Shown: positions 11,223 through 20,606, counted from the stretch's first letter. The stretch is DNA of 60,246 nt from Altibacter sp. (GCA_002696485.1 NZTP01000080.1:1-60246), one strand, 5' to 3'. The notes: generated by a model from the letters alone, not told the origin. Numbers and translations: made by a program.

Positions 11223-12653
11223 TTAATTTGCGGCTTCTTTGGCAATATTCCGTATCATCCCTCCGAAGATAAAATAATGAAACGGTAATACCGAATACCA
11301 ATAGAGTCTTCCCCATATCCCCTTGGGTCGGAAGGTGGCTGTTTGATGTAGTATATTTTCGTTGTCAATACAGAATTCAAGCCAGGCTTCGCCCGGTAGT
11401 TTCATTTCGGCAAATAATAGTAATCGGCGTTCGTCTTTATCTGCATAGATCACACGCCAAAAGTCCAATGCATCACCGGCATACAGCTTATTTTTATGCG
11501 TACGGCCACGACGTAATCCCACACCTCCTACAATAAGATCCATAAAACCTCGAATTTTCCACAGCCAGTTCCCGTAATACCAGCCACGGGAACCGCCAAT
11601 TGACCAAATATTTTCAAGAACGGTCTCCGGGTTTGTAAGTTGTATTTTCTTTTCATCCTTCAAACAACCGTATTTGGGTACTTGAATGTATCCCTTTAAG
11701 TTTGTAAACCGGCCGGACACCAAAGCATCCTTCCAGCTTGAGATCACCAGATTTTGCTCGATCTTGATGAAAGCTTTCTTTATGGATTCTTCGTAAGAGA
11801 TAGGCTCGATACCTAATATCTCTTGAAGTTTATTATCCTTTGCTACTACTTCCATTTTCATGCTATCCACTAGATTTACGGCAAGTTTATAGGAGGTACT
11901 GGTTACAAAATACAACCAATAGGAGGAGAGTCTCGGCGACATTACAGGAACTGAGATGATCCACAGCTTTAGTTTACGCACTTTTGCATAGATAAGTAAC
12001 ATTTCTTTGTAGGTGTAGATGTCCGGTCCTCCAATATCAAAGGATTGATCGTAGCAGTTTGGATTGAGGATCACTTCCGACAAGAAGGCAATAACATCAC
12101 GAATCGCAATGGGCTGAATACGGGTCTTTAACCACTTAGGCGCGATCATTATAGGAAGTTTCTCGCAGAGATCCCGTATGATCTCGAAAGATGAGCTTCC
12201 GCTCCCTACAACAATTCCGGCGCGAAGCACGGTGAGATGATACGTTCCTTCGTAAAGAATGTCTTCTACATTTTTTCGAGAGGATAGGTGTTTGGAAAGT
12301 TGCTCTTCATTGACGATACCACTTAAATAGATTACCTGCTTTACTGTGGTGCCGGCCATATATTCGTTGAAATGAGTGGCAGCGGTAGCTTCCATTTCGT
12401 CAAAATTGTTGGTTGAAGCACTCATGGAGTGAATGAGGTAATAGGCGACGTCAATATCTTTTGGAAAGCTACTCGCATTTACAGCTTCCACAAAATCAAC
12501 CTCAACAACTTGTACACGCTTTAACGTTTCGGGATCTATCGAGAGCCTGTTCTTATCTCGTACACAGCAAATAACTTCGTGACCTTTTTCTAAAAGCGCC
12601 GGAAGAAGTCTCATTCCTATATAACCGTTGGCGCCTGTAAGTAGTATTTTCAA
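11223..12653 (-). CDS. SDR-family NAD(P)-binding protein with DUF2867 domain
   Basis: A 476-residue protein. The N-terminal part (about 1-300) is an atypical short-chain dehydrogenase Rossmann domain: MKILLTGANGYIGMRLLPAL carries the GxxGxxG dinucleotide loop, and YYLIHSMSAS and YLSGIV are typical of the NmrA-like/YbjT group. The C-terminal part (about 320-476) matches DUF2867 in character, with IWSIGGSRGWYYGNWLW, FWRVIYADKDERRLLLFAEM and GRLYWYSVLPFHYFIFGGM. The fusion is common in Bacteroidota. The substrate is unknown. A TATCTTTA box lies 10 bases upstream of the start. Confidence 0.85.
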   Translation of the reverse strand: MKILLTGANGYIGMRLLPALLEKGHEVICCVRDKNRLSIDPETLKRVQVVEVDFVEAVNASSFPKDIDVAYYLIHSMSASTNNFDEMEATAATHFNEYMAGTTVKQVIYLSGIVNEEQLSKHLSSRKNVEDILYEGTYHLTVLRAGIVVGSGSSSFEIIRDLCEKLPIMIAPKWLKTRIQPIAIRDVIAFLSEVILNPNCYDQSFDIGGPDIYTYKEMLLIYAKVRKLKLWIISVPVMSPRLSSYWLYFVTSTSYKLAVNLVDSMKMEVVAKDNKLQEILGIEPISYEESIKKAFIKIEQNLVISSWKDALVSGRFTNLKGYIQVPKYGCLKDEKKIQLTNPETVLENIWSIGGSRGWYYGNWLWKIRGFMDLIVGGVGLRRGRTHKNKLYAGDALDFWRVIYADKDERRLLLFAEMKLPGEAWLEFCIDNENILHQTATFRPKGIWGRLYWYSVLPFHYFIFGGMIRNIAKEAAN

Positions 12654-12662
12654 TTTTTTGTT

Positions 12663-12670
12663 TAAAGATA
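12663..12670 (-). promoter_or_regulatory. Possible -7 promoter element (TATCTTTA) for the SDR gene
   Basis: Read on the minus strand the sequence is TATCTTTA, one base from the TAnnTTTG consensus. The same 8-mer stands 10-27 bases before three other minus-strand genes in this window (13407, 29644, 56129). Confidence 0.35.
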
Positions 12671-12765
12671 GATAATTGTGATTAAACAGGTGGTTAAAGT
12701 GTCGTTAACATAAGCTAGGCTATCTATTTAAATGATATCTTGGTATTGTATTTAGTGTAAAGAAT

Positions 12766-12972
12766 ATGAAAATATTGAAGATCGTTTTACTTGTTGTTGG
12801 TCTTATCTTAATAGTTATGGGACTTTATAACGCTTTTGTGCCTCAGGAAGTTTTGGATATCGGTCCGCTGGAGGTTTCGGCCAAGGAAGGATTAAGCAAT
12901 CAAACCTTAGGGATGATTGGCTTAGGCGTATTGGCACTGCTTGCCGGGACGTTCTTGAAAAACAGGCGATAG
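12766..12972 (+). CDS. Small two-TM membrane protein
   Basis: A 68-residue protein with two hydrophobic segments (about 5-24 and 47-63) joined by a short polar loop, and a basic C-terminus (KNRR). It resembles the small DUF3185-type membrane proteins of Bacteroidota in layout. A second protein of similar plan occurs at 38788-38985. No function can be given. The gene is alone between a divergent SDR gene and a convergent hypothetical gene, with a three-base gap to the latter. Confidence 0.7.
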   Translation: MKILKIVLLVVGLILIVMGLYNAFVPQEVLDIGPLEVSAKEGLSNQTLGMIGLGVLALLAGTFLKNRR

Positions 12973-12975
12973 CTT

Positions 12976-13407
12976 TTAGAGGTCTTCCAATCGTGTGGGT
13001 AGCGCCTTGGCTTTAGCGTTAAGAACTTTCAGCATAAAGGAATGGACGGCCGTATCTTTTGATTTGGCTTGTACCTTAACGTAATAATCATCCCGATAGA
13101 TACTGTATTCTTCGGCATTGCCCTTATACAAAACCAATTTGTAATACGGAATGATTAACGCATACGACTCTAATAGGGATCGAAATCCCACAATAATTCC
13201 TCTAGGTCGCAATTCGATATTACATACGTTTCTGTTTGAATCGAGAATAAGTAAATTGTGAATGTGAATGCTAGAGTCGCTGATTAAAAGACGTGGGGAC
13301 CCTATGCCTCTTTGCCTAATTCGCTCTTTCAATGTAAAAGGTTTGCCAAGTTCTTCGTCAATCTTTGTAGTGATCGGTTTGTTATTGTAAGATACATTCA
13401 AGAGCAT
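12976..13407 (-). CDS. Hypothetical protein
   Basis: A 143-residue soluble protein (MLLNVSYNNKPITTKIDEEL) with no signal peptide or membrane segment. It is rich in beta-type strands (LELR-like ILDSNRNVCNIELRPRG, YYKLVLYKGNAEEYSIYRDDYYVKVQ), which would suit a small PH-like or lipocalin-like fold; this is a guess from composition. It lies between a small membrane protein and argS, divergent from argS. No motif was recognised. Confidence 0.65.
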   Translation of the reverse strand: MLLNVSYNNKPITTKIDEELGKPFTLKERIRQRGIGSPRLLISDSSIHIHNLLILDSNRNVCNIELRPRGIIVGFRSLLESYALIIPYYKLVLYKGNAEEYSIYRDDYYVKVQAKSKDTAVHSFMLKVLNAKAKALPTRLEDL

Positions 13408-13426
13408 TCTGTACGTGCTTTTCTTT

Positions 13427-13434
13427 TAAAGATA
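13427..13434 (-). promoter_or_regulatory. Possible -7 promoter element (TATCTTTA)
   Basis: The minus strand reads TATCTTTA 20 bases before the start of the hypothetical gene ending at 12976. It is the second copy of this near-consensus box. Confidence 0.35.
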
Positions 13435-13469
13435 CCATATTACGGGCAATTCAAACGTTAAATTTCTTG

Positions 13470-13477
13470 TATCTTTG
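13470..13477 (+). promoter_or_regulatory. -7 promoter element for argS
   Basis: TATCTTTG followed by CACC is an exact TAnnTTTG box. It would give argS a leader of about 80 bases. Confidence 0.65.
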
Positions 13478-13558
13478 CACCCGAACACCACACATGTGTT
13501 TCCGAAGAGAATCGCGAAAATCACAATGTAGAAAGGTGTTCTTATTGTTCCAAAAGGT

Positions 13559-15334
13559 ATGAACTTACAAGACATTTTAGAAAAGGAAATACAAAAAGCT
13601 GCCGCAGAGATCTACGATGTGACATTGGAAACCGTCGAATTTCAAGCGACTCGCAAAGAATTTGAAGGGGATATCACCGTGGTGGTATTTCCCATGTTAC
13701 GTGTCATCAAAGGAAATCCGGTGCAGATCGGGGAAGCTATTGGAACGTATCTTCAAGAAAAAGTAGCTGCTGTTTCCGGTTTTAACGTGGTGAAAGGATT
13801 TCTAAATGTGGTCTTGAGTGACACGTACTACCTTTCTTTTTTTAATGGTATTGGCGATTTTTCTTCCTTCGGAAGAGTGCCTCAAAGCGATTTTACCATG
13901 ATGGTTGAATATGCATCTCCCAATACGAACAAGCCTTTGCATTTAGGACATATTCGAAATGTATTGCTGGGTTATAGCGTTTCAGAGATCTTAAAAGCGG
14001 CCGGTCGAAAGGTATATAAAACACAGATCATCAACGATAGGGGCATCCATATTTGCAAGAGCATGTTGGCTTGGAAGCGTTTCGGAAACGGGGAAACTCC
14101 CGAAACTACAGGGTTGAAGGGCGATAAACTGGTAGGGAACTACTATGTGAAGTTTGATAAAGAATATAAGAAAGAAATAGCACAACTTGTAGAAGAAGGA
14201 GTTTCAGAAGAGAAAGCGAAAGCAGAGGCACCATCGTTAGTTGCTGCTCAAGAAATGCTTCGCCAATGGGAAGCAGGGGACCCTGAAACGGTAGCGCTCT
14301 GGAAGATGATGAATGGTTGGGTGTACGAAGGATTTGATGCTACGTATGAAGCTATTGGGGTTGATTTTGACAGCTACTATTACGAAAGTGATACCTATTT
14401 GCTTGGAAAGGATGTGATCGCTGAAGGTTTGGAGAAAGGTGTCTTCTACAAAAAAGAGGACGGCTCTGTATGGTGTGACCTTACACCGGATGGCTTGGAC
14501 GAAAAAATCGTTTTGCGAAGCGACGGAACCGCCGTCTACATGACACAGGACATTGGAACCGCCATACAACGAGTGAAAGACTTTCCGGATATTAATGGAA
14601 TGATCTATACCGTTGGAAACGAGCAAGATTATCATTTTAAGGTGCTGTTTCTCATCTTAAAAAAATTGGGATACGACTGGGCCGAAAATCTGCATCATCT
14701 TAGTTATGGTATGGTAGATCTGCCTTCGGGGAAGATGAAGAGCAGAGAAGGTACGGTCGTGGATGCCGATGACCTTATTGCTGATATGTCGAAAACTGCC
14801 CAAGAGATAAGTGAGGAACTGGGTAAGATCGATGATTTTTCCGAAGAAGAAAAAAAGGATCTCTATCACACTATTGGATTGGGTGCTTTAAAATATTATA
14901 TACTGAAAGTCGATCCCAAAAAGCGCATTTTGTTCGATCCTGAAGAAAGTGTCGATTTTCAAGGAAATACCGGTCCGTTTATTCAATATACCTATGCACG
15001 TATACAGTCTATTTTGCGAAAAGCAGGAAGTCTCCCGGAGCAAAGTACTATGTACGGTTATGTGCTTCAGGAAAAGGAAAAGGAAGTCTTAAAGCAGCTT
15101 CAGCTTTTCCCGGAAGTCATTCAGCAAGCCGCCGAACAGTACAGTCCGGCTTTGGTTGCAAATTATACTTATGATTTGGTTCGTCTTTACAATTCATTTT
15201 TTCAGAACGTTCCCATCTTTGGGGCCGATACTCAAGCTGAAAAAGAATTCCGCATACGGCTGTCTCATGCCGTAGGAGCAGTGATAAAAACTGCTTTTGA
15301 GGTATTGGGAATTGCGGTTCCTGACCGCATGTAA
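13559..15334 (+). CDS. argS: Arginyl-tRNA synthetase
   Basis: A class I aminoacyl-tRNA synthetase that charges tRNA-Arg. The 591-residue product has the ArgRS N-terminal Add-1 domain (about 1-90), the HIGH-type motif in NTNKPLHLGHIRN (HLGH at 128-131), and a degenerate KMSKS region, GKMKSREGTVV, as in many ArgRS that rely on other lysines. The C-terminal DALR anticodon-binding domain covers about 470-591 (NTGPFIQYTYARIQSIL, then ALVANYTYDLVRLYNSFF). The stop TAA abuts the stop of the convergent lipoprotein gene with no base between. Confidence 0.97.
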   Translation: MNLQDILEKEIQKAAAEIYDVTLETVEFQATRKEFEGDITVVVFPMLRVIKGNPVQIGEAIGTYLQEKVAAVSGFNVVKGFLNVVLSDTYYLSFFNGIGDFSSFGRVPQSDFTMMVEYASPNTNKPLHLGHIRNVLLGYSVSEILKAAGRKVYKTQIINDRGIHICKSMLAWKRFGNGETPETTGLKGDKLVGNYYVKFDKEYKKEIAQLVEEGVSEEKAKAEAPSLVAAQEMLRQWEAGDPETVALWKMMNGWVYEGFDATYEAIGVDFDSYYYESDTYLLGKDVIAEGLEKGVFYKKEDGSVWCDLTPDGLDEKIVLRSDGTAVYMTQDIGTAIQRVKDFPDINGMIYTVGNEQDYHFKVLFLILKKLGYDWAENLHHLSYGMVDLPSGKMKSREGTVVDADDLIADMSKTAQEISEELGKIDDFSEEEKKDLYHTIGLGALKYYILKVDPKKRILFDPEESVDFQGNTGPFIQYTYARIQSILRKAGSLPEQSTMYGYVLQEKEKEVLKQLQLFPEVIQQAAEQYSPALVANYTYDLVRLYNSFFQNVPIFGADTQAEKEFRIRLSHAVGAVIKTAFEVLGIAVPDRM

Positions 15335-16015
15335 TTATTCGAAGAAGCGAAAGCCAATCACCTTATCTTTACCTTCGGCTTTGTCTATATTAACAAAATA
15401 GCCAATTGTGCCTTTCTCAAAGACCAGATTGGCCTGGAATTGGTAGATCTCACCAATTTCGTCTCTGTCTTCAGACACCCCGAATGGCTGATAAGCCAGA
15501 AGATCGCCGTAGATCATTTCGTTATTTCTAATGGTCTTCTTGACACCGTCACCAATAGAAATGGGGATGTCGGCATCACTTTTTAAAGCATCCAGTTTTC
15601 CAAAGTTTCCGTTGACGATGCTTTCAGAAAAGCGTTTGAAATTACCGGACTTCGTAACGAGACTTTCAAGCAATTCGGAAGGATAGAAATAAGAAGCCGA
15701 ATCTTGTTTACTGTTTATAAGGTCTACACTGATACCGTTGTAGGCTTTTTTTTCTTCTTCGGAAAGACCCTCAAAGACCAGTAATGCGATATTTCCAGAC
15801 GTTACCGTGGGTGGTAGCGTATCGATCATTTTGCTGTTTGATACCACAATGTTGAACTCTTTCTTGGTACCCTGCGCTACGTCAAAGCTACTTTTCTTTG
15901 AATAGGCAGTAGTAGCACCGTAGATTTCTTCTACGGAGTTAAGGCTCTTTTTCTCTGTTTCTGAAGCACAACTTACTTTGATGAGTGCCAAAAGGATAAT
16001 GGTTAATAGTCTCAT
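15335..16015 (-). CDS. Hypothetical lipoprotein
   Basis: A 226-residue protein with a lipoprotein signal (MRLLTIILLALIKVSCAS, lipid-bearing C17). The mature part begins with a Ser/Glu-rich linker and has no recognised domain; it is soluble and mixed alpha/beta in appearance. It is five bases downstream of the response regulator gene and probably cotranscribed with that two-component system, so it could be an output or sensing partner. Its stop is back to back with that of argS. Confidence 0.7.
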   Translation of the reverse strand: MRLLTIILLALIKVSCASETEKKSLNSVEEIYGATTAYSKKSSFDVAQGTKKEFNIVVSNSKMIDTLPPTVTSGNIALLVFEGLSEEEKKAYNGISVDLINSKQDSASYFYPSELLESLVTKSGNFKRFSESIVNGNFGKLDALKSDADIPISIGDGVKKTIRNNEMIYGDLLAYQPFGVSEDRDEIGEIYQFQANLVFEKGTIGYFVNIDKAEGKDKVIGFRFFE

Positions 16016-16020
16016 AACTT

Positions 16021-16665
16021 CTATTTTTTATGTAGTTCGTATTCTAATGCAATGCGTACTAGACCAGCGGTATTTCGTGCTCCGGTCTTAATGAGCATAT
16101 TTCGGCGATGGGTCTCCACCGTACCAAAACTTATAAATAATGTATCTGCGATCTCCTGTGTGGTACATTCTTCGAGGATAAGGAGCAGGATTTCTTTTTC
16201 CCTTTTTGACAATGTTGGGAACGGACTCTCAACGCGTTGTTTGCTTCCGTTCGCTACACTGTTGACCACAATAGCGTTTACGGTATCATCCAAGTACATG
16301 GCACCTCCATGAACGATCTTGATAGCATCTATAACTTCTTCCTGTCCTGCGTTCTTTAGTACATATCCTTTGGCACCGCTGCTAAGCATGAGTTTAATAA
16401 GGCTGCTCTCTTTATGCATGGAAATGGCAATGACCTTAAGGTTTGGAAACTCCTTTAATAAGTGTTTGCACGTCTCTATACCGTTCATTTCCGGCATATT
16501 GATGTCTAAGAGTACCACATCGGTTTTTACCGTAGGAATCAATTGAAGGGCCGCTTCACCACTTAGCGCTGTCCCTACCACTTTAATTCCGGGCTCATCT
16601 TTTAGCAGTAGTTGCATTCCCTCTATGACCATTTTATGGTCGTCTACTATAAACACATGTATCAT
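16021..16665 (-). CDS. NarL/FixJ-family response regulator
   Basis: A 214-residue response regulator. The receiver domain (about 1-120) has the acidic pair D8/D9 in IVDDH, the phosphoacceptor D54 in VVLLDINMPEMNG, and the conserved lysine in AKGYVLKNAG. A LuxR-type helix-turn-helix follows (about 147-210; LSKREKEILLLILEECTTQEIAD and SFGTVETHRRNMLIKTG). Its start overlaps the kinase stop by four bases (ATGA), so the kinase encoded just upstream (16662-18629) is almost certainly its partner. Confidence 0.93.
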   Translation of the reverse strand: MIHVFIVDDHKMVIEGMQLLLKDEPGIKVVGTALSGEAALQLIPTVKTDVVLLDINMPEMNGIETCKHLLKEFPNLKVIAISMHKESSLIKLMLSSGAKGYVLKNAGQEEVIDAIKIVHGGAMYLDDTVNAIVVNSVANGSKQRVESPFPTLSKREKEILLLILEECTTQEIADTLFISFGTVETHRRNMLIKTGARNTAGLVRIALEYELHKK

Positions 16666-18629
16666 ACAATAGGAATATTAATGGTTATGGAAGTTCCTCT
16701 GCCCGGCTGCGTATCCCAATCAATGGTACCATCCAAATATTGAACTCTGCTGTTTATGCTTTTAAGTCCGAGTCCGCCACGCTCGGTAGCTCTTTGTTGT
16801 TCGAAACCTTTACCATCGTCTTCTACAATAATGTTCACATTTCCGTTGTAACCAATTATTTGGATAAGAATTGATTTGGCTTCAGCGTGTTTTCGAATAT
16901 TAGAAATGATCTCTTGCAACAGTCGATAGATCATGATCTCCCGTGTGGGATCCATTTTTTCAGGTAGCTTGTTCAATTCTAAAGTTACTTCATACCCTTG
17001 TTCATGCAATTGTTCACCTATATCTTCTACGGCACCCTTCAACCCGGAGAGCGATAAGGCGTGCGGCATCATATTGTGCGAGATCCTGCGCACTTCCAAA
17101 CAGGCTTCGTCTATGAGCGCATTTGTCTTTCCGGTAAGATTGAGTTGCTCCAATTGTTCTATTTCACGCTGTACGGTTGAGAAATGTGCTTTTACGGTAC
17201 TTAAGAGTCCGCCTAAACTATCATGAAGATCTTTCGCAATACGCAGTCTTTCGGCTTCTTGTCCCTCGATCATGCTACTAAGAGCCAATAATTTATTCTT
17301 TTGTTGAAGTTCTGTGATGCGCTGTGTTTGAAGGGTTTCTTTTTGATGGGCAATGGTCTTTTGATATTTTAAACGCTTACTGAAGAACAAGAAGGAAACC
17401 AACAATAAGATACCTAAGGCGATCAACCCAATTAAGATCTGGGTCTTTTGTTTTGAATCTTTTTCGATCTGAAGGTTTTGCTCTGCAATCTTCCGCTCTT
17501 TGATCTCGGTATCGTATTTTACTTCAAGCTCTGCAATGTTCCTCTGCATCCTTTGTGAAGAGATACTGTCTCGCAATGAAGCTTCTAAGATCTTATAGGT
17601 GTAGGCGTCCTTAAAGTTTGAAGCCGCCACGTTGATTTCCGCCATTTTGGTATACAGATAAACAAGCACTTGTGGTTTTTTAACACGCGTCACCTTTTGT
17701 ATGGCTCCTTCAAGAAAAGGGATCGCAAGTTCGGGCTGTCCCATTTTAGCATAGGTGTCGGCCAAGGCCATGGTGTTGAATGCAAAAGAATTTATGCTGT
17801 TCAAACTGTCACTAATGGTAATGGCTTCCTTTAATCTTGGAATGTTGGACGGATCGGTCCTTTTTTCAAAAATGCTTTTTATAGGCATGTGACCGGCCGG
17901 GGTATTGGGGTGTGCTTCTTCATAATAGGCTGCCAATCGCTCGGTATATTTGGCAAGTTCCAAAGGAGCATCCACTTGTGAGAAGTGGTCCACGAGGATA
18001 TACAGCACAAATCGGTTGGAAGGGGTGTTTCCTGCATCCTCAGTGAGCAATCCCATTTTACGGTAATAGGCTGTTTGGCCTTCAACATCGCCCAACATGT
18101 TTTGAAGCAGACCCTTATGGTAATAGAAGTTCCAGAGAAGGTCCCGATTCTCCGCCTTTTCTGCCATGGGCTGTGCCGCATTGAGGTGAAATAATGCCTT
18201 GTCTGGTAAATTCTGAAAGAGATACGCATTTGCCACCGAAATATGATACTCGATCGTCGCCCGTTGGTCCTGCAATTTTTCTGCCAACTCCAATCCTAAC
18301 AACTTGATCTGTAACGCCTGATCGGTGAGTCCCTTTTGAGATAATTTTTGACTGAATCGCGTATAAAGAACCATACGCCCTAAATCTGTACTGTCCTTAG
18401 AAAGTGCATATTCAAAGAGCGCTTCGGCACCGGAATGATCTTTAAGTATTAAGGAGTTGATAAAATGGTATGCTTCCTTTTTTTCTTCGTAGGGTTTATC
18501 GCTGAGTGTTTGTAATGTGCTGTCTAAACGTTTCTTTATATCTTTCTGCGCCAAAACCAATTGCGGTATTCCGAGGAAAACCGCAATTGGAAACAAAAAA
18601 CGAATGGAAATATTGGCTAGCATACTCAA
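16662..18629 (-). CDS. Sensor histidine kinase, HisKA_3 type, with TPR-rich periplasmic region
   Basis: A 655-residue membrane kinase. It has an N-terminal signal or anchor (residues 7-27), a long helical region with tetratricopeptide-like repeats (about 60-360) expected outside the cytoplasm, and a coiled-coil stretch (about 360-395). A membrane segment follows (397-417), then a second coiled coil, a HisKA_3 dimerisation domain with H469 in RLRIAKDLHDSLGGLLS, and an HATPase domain with DDGKGFEQQ and GGLGLKSINSRV. The TPR-TM-HisKA_3 plan is frequent in Bacteroidota. The ligand is unknown. It is coupled to the LuxR-type regulator by a four-base overlap. Confidence 0.92.
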   Translation of the reverse strand: MSMLANISIRFLFPIAVFLGIPQLVLAQKDIKKRLDSTLQTLSDKPYEEKKEAYHFINSLILKDHSGAEALFEYALSKDSTDLGRMVLYTRFSQKLSQKGLTDQALQIKLLGLELAEKLQDQRATIEYHISVANAYLFQNLPDKALFHLNAAQPMAEKAENRDLLWNFYYHKGLLQNMLGDVEGQTAYYRKMGLLTEDAGNTPSNRFVLYILVDHFSQVDAPLELAKYTERLAAYYEEAHPNTPAGHMPIKSIFEKRTDPSNIPRLKEAITISDSLNSINSFAFNTMALADTYAKMGQPELAIPFLEGAIQKVTRVKKPQVLVYLYTKMAEINVAASNFKDAYTYKILEASLRDSISSQRMQRNIAELEVKYDTEIKERKIAEQNLQIEKDSKQKTQILIGLIALGILLLVSFLFFSKRLKYQKTIAHQKETLQTQRITELQQKNKLLALSSMIEGQEAERLRIAKDLHDSLGGLLSTVKAHFSTVQREIEQLEQLNLTGKTNALIDEACLEVRRISHNMMPHALSLSGLKGAVEDIGEQLHEQGYEVTLELNKLPEKMDPTREIMIYRLLQEIISNIRKHAEAKSILIQIIGYNGNVNIIVEDDGKGFEQQRATERGGLGLKSINSRVQYLDGTIDWDTQPGRGTSITINIPIV

Positions 18630-18666
18630 AAGATATAAAATTTTAACGAGTGTTATTATGAGTCGC

Positions 18667-19206
18667 CTATCGGGACTTCATAGAAACAACCAATGTAAAC
18701 TCACCTTCACTTAGCCCATCTGCTCCAGTAACTCCAATCACAACGCGATACGGATTGTTAATTGCTACCAGATTGGTCACTTTTCGGGTGTGGTCCTGTG
18801 GCGCTTTGCCGCTAAAGTTTCGTTCTTGTTTGTGATCTGCTTCACAGCGAATACATCGCGGCAGATTTGGTACAAGGTAATTACTGTTAACTCCAATCTC
18901 ATAGGCATACACACTAAAATTGGCAGTGGGATCCTTCGGGATTACCGTTACTTCCATTTCACTGTATTTAGGAATGATCCCTGTAAAAAAGAGATGTTTG
19001 CCCGTAAACTTACTTTTCTGAGTTTCAGGAAAACATGCGTTGGAACTGTTCCAAGCCCACGACAGGTCGTCTAGTACTATGCCTTCTGAAAGATCCCCCG
19101 AATAGGCTACCTCTTCATTTGGTATAGGTTCTATGGTATATACCTGAGGTTGTGCCTGAAGTATATAGGTGCCAAGCACCAGTGCAATGATTAATGTTGT
19201 TTTCAT
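18667..19206 (-). CDS. Hypothetical secreted protein
   Basis: A 179-residue protein starting at the ATG at 19206, chosen because it gives a clean signal peptide (MKTTLIIALVLGTYILQAQP). An upstream in-frame ATG at 19245 would put 13 polar residues before it. The mature part is beta-rich (MEVTVIPKDPTANFSVYAYEIG, YRVVIGVTGADGLSEGEFTLVVSMK), like PPC-type beta-sandwich domains, and has a CxxC pair (RCIRCEA). It lies downstream of two other secreted proteins on the same strand. Function unknown. Confidence 0.7.
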   Translation of the reverse strand: MKTTLIIALVLGTYILQAQPQVYTIEPIPNEEVAYSGDLSEGIVLDDLSWAWNSSNACFPETQKSKFTGKHLFFTGIIPKYSEMEVTVIPKDPTANFSVYAYEIGVNSNYLVPNLPRCIRCEADHKQERNFSGKAPQDHTRKVTNLVAINNPYRVVIGVTGADGLSEGEFTLVVSMKSR

Positions 19207-19251
19207 ATACAAAGGATTAGGGAGCGTTGCCACTCCCGGTTGCATGCTGCT

Positions 19252-19803
19252 TTATGCTTTTTTCCCGTTGATTCGGTATTTGAACTTATTTCCTACCGAA
19301 AGGTTCTTCATGGCGACAATAATGATCTTTCCACGAACATTGTTTAGGGTAAAGGTTTTTACCTTTCCGTTTTTGTCGTTTGGAAATTCGTAAGTTGCTT
19401 TTTGTGTGGTTACACCATCGCGGCCTTGTACGCAAATTACGACACCGGTTTTCGCCTTTCCGTCGTATTTATTAATGGTGATCTTTACCGAATCGTCAAA
19501 GGATGGTGGAGAGACAAAGGTACTTTTGGTCTGCCCGGCAATGCTTCCGGTTTCATTTCCGCCATCCAGTTCCAAAAGTCGGGGCCCGATGGTTGCACCG
19601 CCATTGGCAGCGATCCAATTCCATACATTCTTGATCTTTTGCACTTCGGCCTTAAAAGGGATGAGTTGGATGTTGGGTTTCCAAGGGCCCCATTTTTCCC
19701 AGGTCTTTTCGGCCAATTTTACTCCCTGATTACAATTTTGTGCTGTCGTTTGCATATTGAATGCCAAGAGTGCGATGATAATGATGATACTTGCTTTTTT
19801 CAT
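19252..19803 (-). CDS. Hypothetical secreted protein, paralogue of 19943-20482
   Basis: A 183-residue protein with a signal peptide (MKKASIIIIIALLAFNMQTTAQ). The C-terminal half (about residues 95-180) aligns with the neighbouring protein at 19943-20482: VKITINKYDGKAKTGVVICV, VKTFTLNNVRGKIIIVAMKN and the closing KFKYRI have matching positions there. The N-terminal halves differ after a shared CN(Q/E)G start. The fold looks like a beta-sandwich. No known family was recognised. It probably belongs to the secreted output of the nearby sigma/FecR/TonB system. Confidence 0.7.
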   Translation of the reverse strand: MKKASIIIIIALLAFNMQTTAQNCNQGVKLAEKTWEKWGPWKPNIQLIPFKAEVQKIKNVWNWIAANGGATIGPRLLELDGGNETGSIAGQTKSTFVSPPSFDDSVKITINKYDGKAKTGVVICVQGRDGVTTQKATYEFPNDKNGKVKTFTLNNVRGKIIIVAMKNLSVGNKFKYRINGKKA

Positions 19804-19942
19804 GATTGCTTTAATTTAATGGTAATTAATGGTTTAAGGTATTTTAAAGGTAACGTGTCCGGCAAGAATTTCTATCTTAGAATTCTGAGAGGAGTTTAAA
19901 ATGTATGAATTCCGATAGCTTGCTTTCTTTCGATCGCGGCCG

Positions 19943-20482
19943 TTAAAATGCTGCGATCTGAAATTCAAATTTTTCCGAAGCCTCTTTGTTCTTGATGGCT
20001 ATACTTATAATTTTTCCTTTGACCGCTTCCAGAACAAAGGTTTGGTCGCTTTCTTCACCGGTAAAATGAAATTGATGCATATTTTGAGTCGCACCTGTTT
20101 TGTCGTGAGCGCAGATCACCACCTCGGCTCCAGCACGGTGTTGTGTATTTTGTATGGTGATGGTAATGGATTCCTTCGGAACAAGAGAAGTGATGTACAC
20201 GCGCTTTTTAAGACTCTTAATGGTTCCTCGTTTTTGTTTCCCATTTATAAAAAGTAGCTTGGGAGCATCGCTTTTAAATGATAAGGAAGTGAGTGAGTTG
20301 CTTAATGAACCTTTCAAGGTGTTGAATTCGTCCATTACAGCGTCGGGGTTGGTAAGTACCTGTTCCAGTGTTGCTTTTTCCAAAAGGGAATTGACCATGT
20401 CCAAACCTTCATTGCATTCCTGCGCACTGGTGGTAACCGAAAATACCAAAATAATGATTGTAACAAATAATGCCTTTTGCAT
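19943..20482 (-). CDS. Hypothetical secreted protein, paralogue of 19252-19803
   Basis: A 179-residue protein; the ATG at 20482 is used because it starts a proper signal peptide (MQKALFVTIIILVFSVTTSAQ). The ATG at 20545 would add 21 unlikely residues with cysteines. The mature protein begins ECNEGLDM and ends with a beta-rich domain (ITITIQNTQHRAGAEVVICA, FVLEAVKGKIISIAIKN, KFEFQI) that mirrors the neighbour at 19252. It lies 124 bases downstream of the TonB receptor. The function is unknown. Confidence 0.7.
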   Translation of the reverse strand: MQKALFVTIIILVFSVTTSAQECNEGLDMVNSLLEKATLEQVLTNPDAVMDEFNTLKGSLSNSLTSLSFKSDAPKLLFINGKQKRGTIKSLKKRVYITSLVPKESITITIQNTQHRAGAEVVICAHDKTGATQNMHQFHFTGEESDQTFVLEAVKGKIISIAIKNKEASEKFEFQIAAF

Positions 20483-20606
20483 GCTGTGAGATTTACAGGT
20501 GTAACATAGTGCTAAATTACTGTGTATCTTCATGTAAGGCATCAAAGAATTCTACTAGCAATTTAAAATATATGATTTCAGGGAGAGCTTTTGAAAAGAA
20601 TGGTAC

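Noticed and set aside
16052-17226. Plus-strand frames opposite the response regulator and kinase
   Set aside because: They mirror well-conserved minus-strand genes and show no signal or domain of their own.
20154-20489. 111-residue plus-strand frame opposite a secreted protein gene
   Set aside because: It is antisense to a gene with a clear signal peptide and has no family features.
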